A DNA stretch of 64,000 nucleotides from NCBI GenBank assembly GCA_038501625.1, contig JAZAYU010000005.1, positions 2,666,001 through 2,730,000 of the forward strand. The letters run 5' to 3'. Below are positions 13,971 to 23,413 of this stretch, in pieces. A program made the position numbers and the translations under genes. This DNA comes from Corbicula japonica. Lineage: Eukaryota > Mollusca > Bivalvia > Venerida > Cyrenidae. The notes beneath the pieces are model-generated. The model had not been told where the DNA came from. It saw nothing but the letters and a program-made list of their open reading frames with translations, and did no database searches. Position 1 is the stretch's first letter, and each line of letters opens with the position of its first letter.

Positions 13971-15284
13971 CATACATACAGATTTTATGGTAAAATACAG
14001 TTTTCAGTTACATGGAACAAGATGTAGGTGTATACCTAGGTTTACTGATGAATCTTCTTAACCCTTGGTTTTGTCAGGGCTGAGGTTCTAATGACATGAA
14101 TCAAAACAAAGTCTTTGAAAACCTGACATGAGTGCTGTTTACATACTGTATCTTCCCTGAGCATAATGTGCAGGAATAGGATGCCAAAACCTAGTAGAGT
14201 TTTTAGTTTTTCTAAATAGTTTTCAAGTTATTGCAGGAACCACTTCAGTGCATAAAAAGATTAAAAAGCTTGAAATAATTTTGTGAATTTTGTTTGATGC
14301 TCCTAGTCCTATATTATCTGCTAATTAAAAAGGGTATCTTTTTATCAATGATTGTTAAATGATTCACAATTTAAATTGTTTAAAACTCCCATTATACTGT
14401 TATTCAAATCACTGTGCTCCTCCAACATGCTATTATGATACTGTTTTTAACATTTACTTAGAAAGCTACTTGGATTTCATAAAAATTTTAGTTACTTGAC
14501 ATCTCCGAACTAAAATCAAAATAAAACTCCCAATTTTTGGGGTATTGGTCATGTTTCTAAATTTAAGGGAAAACACTCGGAAACTAAAGGGAAATAATTT
14601 CAAGTTTTAAACAGAATCCTTAAAAATATAAATCAACATGTTACGAATGCAACAGTTATTTGGATATTGGTCAAATATTAGAATGTTGTCATTTGAGTAT
14701 ATTTTTATTCAGGTTAATATTTTTATTTCTTTTAGCCATGACTTTATGTTTTTGCTACCTGGAAAAAATTCCAGTGCCATAGAGATTCTAGAATACTGGT
14801 AAATCTCATCAAATTCTATATTACACAACCTAGAAAACTAGTTTATCAAAGATGTATGATTTTATAGGCTTTCCATGCCAAGACATGATGTAGAGGACCA
14901 GGTGTTTGCAGCATATTATAATTAACATCTAATTGATGACACTTGAACTTCAATATCCATATGATTTCATTTTACTGTTATCTTTTAAGTAAATTTTGAT
15001 GCTAATAAAACATTTCAATTATGCCAAGGCCCATAGCTATTTAAAGTATGTGATGTTTTCTGAAAATTTCTTTTTTGGTGGGGTAATACATTTGGTAGAT
15101 TTCCTGAAACAACCATTCTAAATTTCAAAACTATCCCAATAAATTTCTATTTTAATGTAAATATTGTAAAAATAAAAACCAAAAGTTTAAGAACCAGAGA
15201 AAAATTGTACATTCATGCTGACAAACATAAAGGAATTGGCAGTAATGACATTTACTGCACGGATATGGCTAATATCCCTTCTGC

Positions 15285-15472
15285 TACCAGTGTAGATCCA
15301 GATCAGCATGAACATTCATGCAGGCTGATCTGGATCCACAAGGTCATTTTTGTACTTGTGTGATAATTTCTGACTGAGATTCAAACAGTGTAGATCCAGA
15401 ACAGACTATACATAATGTGCAGGCTGATCTGGATCCATGCTGGTCGCCCATATCTGCCGAGTAAAGGATTAA
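15285..15472. mobile_element. piggyBac-like miniature element, next to an FHOD exon
   Basis: Two inverted pairs (CAGTGTAGATCCAGATCAGC with GGCTGATCTGGATCCACA, then GTGTAGATCCAGAACAG with CTGATCTGGATCCATG) precede GAGTAAAGGATTAA. It ends 38 bp from the donor of the FHOD exon at 15510. Confidence 0.7.
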
Positions 15473-15509
15473 ACCATCTAGGTGATGCAAACACTGGTTA
15501 GCAACTTAC

Positions 15510-15634
15510 TGGTCTTGGAATCCCTCAAGATCATCAGCTTGTTCATCGATGGTTGACTCGAGGTCCAGGTAAGTACTGTAGTCCCCCTGTGTACCATTAT
15601 GGTAACGGTATATCTGTAACGCACAGTCTTCTAG
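15510..15634 (-). CDS. FHOD: FHOD-family formin, second conserved exon (GTPase-binding domain)
   Basis: This 125-nt minus-strand exon follows a TTGCAG acceptor and ends at CCA|GTAAGTTG. It begins in phase 0 with LEDCALQIYRY and ends after EGFQD plus two bases. The block corresponds to the FHOD GTPase-binding-domain segment LEDCALQ...YLDxExxxxEQ...LEGF, and it carries a short insertion (HNGTQGDYST) before YLDLEST. It can follow either the conserved first exon (ends ...APHK, phase 0) or the alternative upstream exon at 22134-22273 (ends ...VDTKQ, phase 0). It is therefore the likely junction at which the two N-termini converge. Confidence 0.93.
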
Positions 15635-16030
15635 CTGCAATCATACAACACACAGTATAAATACCTTAACTTTAAATTTCTTTTACTTCTGGATTTTACA
15701 GCCTTATATAACACAAAATAACAGAGCCCAAACAAAAATTGACCACTCTGCTTCAATTTAGAGCTCATTAATGGTTTATATTTCGGTAAAAATATCCCCA
15801 AAATACAATGTATTCTTTTCATCAAAATTATTGTGTTAAAGTACTGTTTACATTTACATCATGTTTGCTGGAAGAGGAGCTTTTTTGCACAGATTTGTAA
15901 AACCTTGGGCACCAATTTCTAATTTTAAAATGCAAGGCCTCTTCCAAATTTGTATATGGGAAGGATAAAGTAAGTCGTGTTGTTTTGTTTCACACCATAC
16001 AGGCAGTGTTGTTTATGCTGATAAGAAAAA

Positions 16031-16272
16031 TTAACCCTTTCCTCCATACATACGCCTTTTTACGCGTGTGTGACCAGTGTAGATCCAGATCAGCCGGCAC
16101 ATCCGTGCCGTCTGACCAGGATCTGCACTGGTCCTTTTTTGGTCAGAAATAACCTAATAAATCAAATAGTGAACAGTGAAGATCCTGATCAGACGACATG
16201 GATGTTCCAGCTGATCTGGATCCACACTGTTTGCCCATGTCATAAAGGAGTGTCTATGGAGGAAAGGGTTAA
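16031..16272. mobile_element. piggyBac-like miniature element, complete copy
   Basis: It starts TTAACCCTTTCCTCCATA and ends with the exact complement TATGGAGGAAAGGGTTAA, so there are 18-bp terminal inverted repeats and TTAA at both tips, as in piggyBac targets. The interior has two inverted pairs built on GTGTAGATCCAGATCAG / CTGATCTGGATCCACACTG. It is the best-preserved member of a family found throughout the first 30 kb. Confidence 0.85.
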
Positions 16273-16779
16273 GAGAAGCATATATGTATTTCATCAATAA
16301 GCTTTACAAAAGTTGTACAAGAACAATTTCCTACTGCATAAAAATCTGAAACTTAAAGACCATAATTTCACACTGAAAATCTATTGTATACATTTCACTC
16401 AAGTAGCCCTAAACAAAATATTTGAAACATGATTATTAGTTGACTTATTAAGCAATTTTCTAATTTTGTACCATTACGTTGCTAGATTTATTGCTTAGGT
16501 GAAAGCAAAATTTTACATTTTTTATTACCAGATAATAATATGCGAACAAAATCATGTCAATTTTATGATGTAGTTAAATAGAATTTTCTATCTAATCCAC
16601 TCAAGCGTGGTCAGTGTTTTAAAATAATGCAAATGTAGGTTTCTTAAACATGTACTATCTGAACAGAAATCTTCTACAAAAAACACATTAAATACTTTGT
16701 AGAAAAATAAAAGCATTTATGGTGTCCAGTCTATAATAAACATCAATCATCATTTTAAACCTCTATAAAAACAGGTTTA

Positions 16780-16945
16780 ATCACATGTGACCAGTGTAGA
16801 TGATACTAGATCCAGATCAGTCAATACATTTGTGCTGTCTGATCAGGATCTACACTGGTTATTTCATGAATCTAAAAGCAAACAGTGTACAACCTGATCA
16901 GACAAATAAATATGGCAACTGATCTGGATCTACACTGGTCTCACA
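16780..16945. mobile_element. piggyBac-like miniature element, internal part
   Basis: GACCAGTGTAGATGATACTA, GATCAGGATCTACACTGG and CTGATCTGGATCTACACTGG show the family arrangement. The TTAA termini have been lost. Confidence 0.6.
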
Positions 16946-17094
16946 TTGCCTACATGTATGTCTAGCAAATTTTAAGCATGGCCCCAAAGTAAAATAAAAT
17001 TAAACTGAACCCTGAATTAAACTAAATTACAACTAATGCAATGGACCCACTATAGCCAGTTCATTCGTTTGTGTGTATTTTGCTTAATTTTAAT

Positions 17095-17155
17095 GCCTGA
17101 AATGCAACCGTAGACCTTGATCAGCCTGTTCATTTGATCTGGGTCTACCCTGGTC
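17095..17155. repeat. Half-copy of the GTAGATC element family
   Basis: CGTAGACCTTGATCAGCC and GATCTGGGTCTACCCTGG form one degenerate inverted pair. Confidence 0.45.
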
Positions 17156-17469
17156 ACAAATGTGACATCAGCTGTGCTGAACTATTGAAGGATTATATAG
17201 CAGGTAAAATTGCACACTTAAAATTAGTTTCAACATTCTTCTTCTGCAATCCATGTGAACTCATGTATAATTCATACTTATATTATGCTTGAAGAATAGC
17301 AAATGTAGCTAGAGACATACTTGCAGATCTATGTCAGATATTTATGTAAATCATTAAGTATCAACTTCTTCCTTTAACTGCTAAGTACAGCTTATAATAG
17401 ATCTCACATTTGAGACCAATATAGACCCCAATAAGACTTGGCAAACAACGAAGATCAGCCTGCACATCT

Positions 17470-17645
17470 GCAGGGTCTATCTGGGTCTACAATGGATGCT
17501 GTTCTCAGTGTCTATCTGGGTCTACACTGGATGCTGTTCTCAGTGTCTATCTGGGTCTACACTGGATGCTGTTCTCAGTGTCTATCTGGGTCTACACTGG
17601 ATGCTGTTCTCAGTGTCTATCTGGGTCTACACTGGATGCTATTCA
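17470..17645. repeat. 35-bp tandem repeat grown from the GTAGATC family
   Basis: The unit ATGCTGTTCTCAGTGTCTAT followed by CTGGGTCTACACTGG is repeated about five times with exact 35-bp spacing. The CTGGGTCTACACTGG part is the half-motif of the miniature elements, so the array arose by local amplification of one arm. Overlapping open frames are artefacts of the repeat. Confidence 0.9.
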
Positions 17646-17699
17646 GCAATTAACATCCCCATCAACAATGAATGGACTGACCCAGATTGAAAATGAAAG

Positions 17700-19472
17700 A
17701 ACGACAAGCTCATTACATTAATTGTGCAGGTAAAGAATTAAGTATCAACTTAATCATTGATTTCTCTAAAGCAACAGCTGGTTTCATGTAATAATGAGTT
17801 TACATGATTACATACCATTACTGCATATCAAAATTTTTAAGGTGTTCAAACATAAATAAATATGTTCACAAGATTTATAAATTTATAATCAGATTTTTTC
17901 TCTCCAGATAGAAAACATATGGCTCAAGATGAACTAGGCAGCATGTTAGGAGATTTACACCATTTTACCTTTTATCAGCTGTTAACTAGCCTTGGTAGCA
18001 AAATACATTTGTCTTACCTACTGAGCAAAAATCAAAGGTGCTGGAACTAACCCAAAACATTTAAATCTTTAAATCGTGGAAATTCTGTTGCTTGGCTGTT
18101 TGAAAAGTGAACAATAGAAACATTACATTTCTAAGGTGGTGTTGTTTTTTCATTTTAATTAATAGATCTGCCTGCCTTTCCACACAATCAAGTAGTGGAA
18201 CAAACCTGTGCAGCCCTGGGTTTACATTGGTAAATCTTATAGAGGTCATGTCCCTTGAATTGAGGAATCAATATGCAGTTTCCCAAATTTTAAAATTAAC
18301 CAGCTGAATTAACTTTTTCATTCACATGTGTAATATTTGTAATTTCAATTTGCTAATTAGGCATAAATTTTAAGACTGACAAAACCGCTTATATGTATAC
18401 TGACCGGTATACATTGTAGTCTAAAACTATAAAATTCACTGTATTCTGAATAAAACTATAATTTGGCCAGTCAATAAGTGTTTCAGTACAAATTTCAATC
18501 ACTTAAAGCACATTAATATTTGCAACAATAAAAAAGCAAATGTTATATTTTGGGGAGATTTCTTTTCCAAAATTGGGAAGTATTCCATTAGGGCAACCAT
18601 TTAAGTCACATCAATGCTAAGCACAGCATTTGTTTGTTGCATTTGTAACCAATAAATTCTTGAATCAGCCTGCATGTAGGCTCGTTATCACCTACTGTTT
18701 GGAATTCAGTTAATAACATTTTGTATAAAAACCTTCTGGATATGGGCTACCGCATAACATTTTTTCATGAGGGTTAATTAAGTTACAATAGGGAAGTGGG
18801 CAGTAATCGGGCTCCATAATTTATGTAAGGAAATAAAGCCCGAAGAACATATTGATTTACTGAGAACAGCCAATTACAAGGGCCAATTCAGAGGGATTTT
18901 AATGGGGTTGTTGCAGTATTAAATTTTTCAGGAAGTTGGAAATAATTAAATTACTATCCTAAGGCTGTCGCAACTGAACCCCTTTCTGGAAATCTTGCTT
19001 CCAACCCTGAAATACTCCACTCTCAGATGAACTCTAGCAACAGGGATGCTGGCAAAACAATTGCCCAAAACTTCAAAAGAAATAACAAAATGTAAGAAAT
19101 GAAAAAGAAACAAAATTTAACTTTTAAAAAAATAACCCAACATAGAAACTGTCTAGCTGTCAAGATTTATCTTTATGATCCTCCAGCATGCCATCAATTT
19201 AAACTGACACAATCTTCGCAGACCCATAGATTTTTAACTGACACTAGCTCTAACTTCGAAGTCTGATAAATGTGCAGGTAGAAGATCATTTTAGCTGGTC
19301 ACAAGAAAATAACTGTGACATCACATAAAATCAGCCAAACTAAAAATTAATATCCATACTGAATAAGAAAACACATATACTCCAACAGCTTCTCTCACAC
19401 CACAACGTTCGCGTTACCCCACCCACAACACCGCCGATTTGTTTACACTGGCGACACCGAAATAAAACTTAC
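17700..19472. other. FHOD intron between conserved exons 1 and 2
   Basis: Unique-looking AT-rich sequence with no recognisable feature. The splice donor at 19472 is a clean GTAAGT. Confidence 0.55.
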
Positions 19473-19637
19473 TTTATGTGGTGCCTGTAAAAGTCTGTGC
19501 ACACCACCGATTTGATTCACGAGAGGAACATTTATATGGAATGTATACGTTGGCGGCCTCGTCGGTTCTGGAAAATTTGTACTCGAAAATGGATCTGTAT
19601 CGTCCAGATACTGTACTCTACATGCGAAGGTCGCCAT
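19473..19637 (-). CDS. FHOD: FHOD-family formin, conserved first coding exon (short form start)
   Basis: The exon holds 55 codons, from ATG at 19637 to a CATAAA|GTAAGT donor. The start is supported by an in-frame TAA 9-7 bases upstream and by MATFACRVQYLDDTDPF, which matches the FHOD N-terminus closely (FHOD3 opens MATLACRVQFLDDTDPF, from memory). It continues through NFPEPTRPP and GVHRLLQAPHK and ends in phase 0. The region forms the first half of the Rho-GTPase-binding domain used for recruitment and release of autoinhibition. Because of the upstream stop, a transcript entering from the exons at 22-62 kb cannot read through this exon's leader. It is therefore best seen as an alternative first exon. 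Confidence 0.95.
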
Positions 19638-19850
19638 GTTTATTTACTGACTCAAAATTATTGACCCCCGAACTTAAATGTTCCTCCGCGTCAGTTAATA
19701 TTTCCCGGCAATTTTAATATCCCATTCATGTTCCAGATGATTTAATCTTAAACGTCTGCCAGCTCTTATAATATCTCACTTTATTCGTCTTTATCTCATT
19801 TCGAAACTAAGAACCACTGCTTTATCGGAAGCCCTCTTAACATAGTGAAT
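19638..19850 (-). promoter_or_regulatory. Presumed 5' UTR/promoter of the short FHOD transcript
   Basis: The sequence upstream of the conserved FHOD start holds more CpG dinucleotides than the surrounding introns. No convincing TATA box or initiator is visible. It is assigned as promoter only because it precedes an alternative first exon. The transcription start is not identifiable from sequence. Confidence 0.3.
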
Positions 19851-21664
19851 CATTTCTTGAGCGCCTGTATATTGACGAAGAGATGTAATTAGGCCAGACA
19901 GGTAAGTGGAGGTAACCGGTACTGAGATTTCTTAAGGTGATTCACTACATAAGTTTGCACTTTCTGTCATGAACATTTGAATGTCCGATTAACTATTTAC
20001 CAGAATTTAAAAAGAGAAAGTGACATCTGAAAAGTGGGATTTGGACGAATGTTGACTTCATGTCTGTCCAAAAACATTTTAACACACTGACACTTGCTTG
20101 GGACCGTGACATTTGCTTTCTTAGAAAAAGTGTATGGTCAGTCAGTGGCATTGCTTCATAATATGAAAAATGTTTTCCTTAACATACAAAATACATATGT
20201 TCTATATGATCACATCACAATAATAATGATAATTATATGAAAGGGGTTTTATTTCGTATTTTGCATAAAGTAATGCGTTGTTTTGAAAGTTTAAGGATGA
20301 AGACTTCCATTTTTTTTGCACGAAAACAAATAAACGAAATGGAGAGGGCTGGTCAGGCGCCATTGGATTGATTCGGCTTGAATGCGGATTTCTATAGAAA
20401 CATATTTATGTTTTCATCATTACTAGAACAGCTGTGAATCTGAAATAATGCAAACATGTTAATCCGCAAATCACTTGAGTACATATTTCGAAAGTGACGC
20501 GGCATAAGTACCAAAGCAACTGCGCAAAACAACAAGAATGGTGGAATTTCACCCACTGTACGTCAACTGAAATTATTCGTAATAAATGAAGTAGTTTCAA
20601 ACTAGGTAAATAATAACATTCAGAGATATGCACTCTCGAGTTGTCTCTCTTTATCAACGATAAGCCAGCAAGTCACCGTTCCGAAGGTCAACGTTTCATG
20701 TCCGGTAATTCCGTTTAATTAATTGCCCGGTGTTGGGTACGTTATCATCCGGTCTTTTCTACATATTTTAGGGCACAAAGGAAACATGCCTATTTCCGTT
20801 TTGTTAAGATCTAGTTCAATTATAGTTGCAAAAAATGACCTAGCAACTACCGGCATCGCGCTTGCATGTTGAATTTATTTGGACACAGATCCTATTTAAA
20901 TTCGCTAACATTCGAATAAATCAGCAAAGTTAGGTTGCTAGGATTATCTTTTTCTGGCGTTATTTTCGCCTTTTCTGGGCACACTACATCAAATATCAGT
21001 AGAAATGGGAATTTTAGTTTGGCGACTGGTGTGCGTTTTTGGCGACTGGTGTGCGTTGTACTCGGAATTATTTATTGTCGCTACCGGAAGACCATGCCGT
21101 GACCGACGCCGCTAGAAGAGAGTTAATCATTTTAGGATTTTAGAGGATAATGCAAGATGCAGAAGACTCTCCTGTTCCAGAATCGTCCGTGGTTCTATTT
21201 TAAGTGCCCGGTGTATAGCATATCTACACTTGACATCGGTTTCAATATTCTCGTTGGAAAGACTATTAGTAAATTTTAATAGCGTGGAATCGAACCAGCG
21301 AATTCTGGGCTAAAAGAAAGACTAAGAGGAAGACGCGCTAACCACCGTAATCTATTAATGCGCTCTAACCCGCCGAGCTGCACATGTTTTATACTATTGT
21401 CGCAGATTTTTTGTGCTGGTAATAAAATGACAAGTGATACTTTTCAAACGATGTATTATCAACACAAAGTGCAGTGAATAAAAATAAAAAGTAGAGTTTT
21501 TGAACTAAGAGTTTTACGGTTAATTTTCCGATATTATGATAGATTGAAGTAAATCAGTCTCACCATATTACAAGAAAACAATGATGTATTAGTAAGTGGT
21601 GGGGTGTGAGAGTTGGTAAAGCACCATGGTCACGACCATGGTATTTCTTGGAGTATACGGTTAT
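19851..21664. other. Sequence upstream of the short-form FHOD start
   Basis: No coding region is recognised. A 21-bp duplication (TTTGGCGACTGGTGTGCGTT) lies at 21018-21058. A tRNA-like B box (TGGTTCGATTCC on the minus strand) near 21290 suggests an old SINE trace. Confidence 0.45.
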
Positions 21665-21876
21665 CCAAGTGTGACCGGTGTAGATCCAGATAGGCTTGTA
21701 CATCTATACAGTCTGAGCCGAATCTACACTGTTTGCTAATAGGTAAAAAAAAATAATCTAATGAATATAAAACTGTAGATCGTGATCAGACTGGGAGTTT
21801 GTACAGGCTACTCCGGATCTAAACCATATTCATGGGGATATGAATCATAGGCCTATCCCATGCAGTATAGGGTTAA
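21665..21876. mobile_element. piggyBac-like miniature element, degenerate copy
   Basis: CGGTGTAGATCCAGATAGGC, CGAATCTACACTGTTTGC and GTAGATCGTGATCAGACTGG lead to a terminal GCAGTATAGGGTTAA. Confidence 0.65.
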
Positions 21877-22133
21877 GACCTGAATAAGTTGGCTATTGCT
21901 AACTTAATAAAAACATAAGGATGTAAAAAATATATGTAAGGTATGAAGTGACAGTTTGGCCCCATACAGCACATAATTACAGCATCAGTTTCGAACAAGG
22001 GATTCGCCTGGAGCTGTCAATAGCCTCTAAAAATTGACAATCTAGTTTATACCAGTGATGAGAGTAAATTTGATTTCGCTGTCCTTTATGACGGAGTATA
22101 TGTTCATTAAGGTAATTTAAAAGACTAACGCAC

Positions 22134-22273
22134 CTGTTTAGTGTCCACTTGCATATTTTCAAGCATTTCATTGGCTGATTGGTAACCACGGAAACTCTTT
22201 TCCTCCTCTTCGCTACCTGGTACCCGGATAAAGCGAGGCTTCTTTGGTTTCGTGCACAGTTCCAAGATGTCAC
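22134..22273 (-). CDS. FHOD: FHOD long-form upstream exon (probable)
   Basis: This 140-nt minus-strand exon lies between an ATTATGCAG acceptor and an AAACAG|GTGCGT donor. Its first two bases complete a Gly codon begun in the exon at 22798-22992. It then reads DILELCTKPKKPRFIRV, an acidic GSEEEEK segment and EMLENMQVDTKQ, ending in phase 0. The next conserved minus-strand exon that accepts phase 0 is 15510-15634 (LEDCAL...). Splicing there would skip the conserved first exon and replace the first half of the GTPase-binding domain. I do not recognise a named domain. The match of phases and the lack of any stop-containing terminal exon between here and 19637 argue that it belongs to the formin and not to a separate gene. 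Confidence 0.75.
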
Positions 22274-22797
22274 CTGCATAATTACAAACACATGGTAGTA
22301 AAATAGATATTTACTCGTATAAATATATACATGCTAGCAACCGCTCATAGCGTAGCAAACTCGTAGAACTACTAATTTACAAAAACAAAACAGTTTGCTC
22401 TTCTGCCCTTTTGGAAGCATATGTGAACATAAATCTTGTCATAAGAAATAAAACACTCAAAAAATATTTCGTTATATAATGATGAAGAAAAACAATGATT
22501 GATGTTAGAGAGCTAAGGACCTTGTGTTAGTGCGAATGTCGATGAGAAAGAGTGGATGGCAATTTATTAACTGATACGTTATTTGCTATTTGTCTTCATA
22601 ATGATGGTGGCATGAAATATGTCATGACAAAAAATAACACCACCATCCCTCCGGTCTTTGCTCAAAATTCAAATTTCAGTATTTTTGGAAATGTGTATTT
22701 AGTATCCCAACCTTGTCCGTCTTCCATAAAACGGAGTGAAGTAAAATCTTCACGTTGTTAAAAATGTGTGAGAACATAAAAGTAAAGATACACTAAC

Positions 22798-22992
22798 CGA
22801 TGACAACAAGACCCTTTCTTGCCTTTAGAAGGTCCCACATCTCCTTGCCGGTCTGAGAGGCTTCCTCAGTATCGGCTGGCTTGGGTTTCGGAGATTTGGG
22901 CTCGGCCGTCTCGGACGAAAGGAACGGCCAAACTTCTTCTTCGTTCACAACTTGTCTACGTGGCTCATCGTCTAAATCAATCAATTTTTCGA
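22798..22992 (-). CDS. FHOD: FHOD long-form upstream exon (probable)
   Basis: This 195-nt exon is bordered by TATTTCAG at 22993 and ATCG|GTTAGT at 22798. TC at its start completes a Val codon with the single G left by the 2,992-nt exon. A single G at its end passes to the exon at 22134-22273. The translation runs EKLIDLDDEPRRQVVNEEEV, then a Pro/Lys/Glu-rich stretch and GKEMWDLLKARKGLVVI, which looks like a short amphipathic helix. No named domain is recognised. Its place between phase-compatible exons is the main support. Confidence 0.75.
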
Positions 22993-23413
22993 CTGAAATA
23001 TATCGAAAGCCATATTTACATTCAATTGATACTTACTGATATAGGTAATTTTAAACTTGTGATACCGAAAATTAAAATTCGATACTTTAATGCTTGGCAA
23101 AGTAATATCTTATTCCCGATAGCTCAGAATGAGGAATGGGAAGTAAATATGGCTTGTTATAAATATAACACTGCATGCCAATAAATGTGAATTGCACTCG
23201 TCAACAGAAATACAATGTAATAAAACTGATAGTACTTGAACAGCTAAAGACTGGTCTTTCCAACAAAGGGGAATATATTTGGAAAGACCTCTCGCGCGCA
23301 GGCCGTTATATAAATTTGGGTGAGAGGTTGTGCGCGCGCGAGAGAGAGAGAGATCGGTTATGGGAAAAAGTGCAGACATATACAGTAATTATTATGATGA
23401 TTTCAGCACTTAC
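22993..23413. other. Intron between long-form FHOD exons
   Basis: The 421-bp intron has a GT donor at 23413 and an AG acceptor at 22993. It contains a GCGCGCGCGAGAGAGAGAGA microsatellite near 23332-23352. Short open frames are not supported. Confidence 0.7.

Larger units (their letters stand above)
6713..15284. other. FHOD intron without recognisable genes
   Basis: About 8.8 kb of AT-rich intron. Apart from the miniature elements at 7.2, 8.5, 11.9 and 13.9 kb and the C-rich tandem repeat at 9.7 kb, I see no exon, RNA gene or conserved motif. Confidence 0.6.

Noticed and set aside
17438..17690. Two plus-strand frames with repeated SIWVYTGC-like peptides
   Set aside because: They are translations of the 35-bp tandem array. 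A period not divisible by three cycles through all frames.
23110..23379. Overlapping 89- and 124-codon frames between long-form FHOD exons
   Set aside because: They lie in a 421-bp intron with clear GT/AG borders and include a GA microsatellite.
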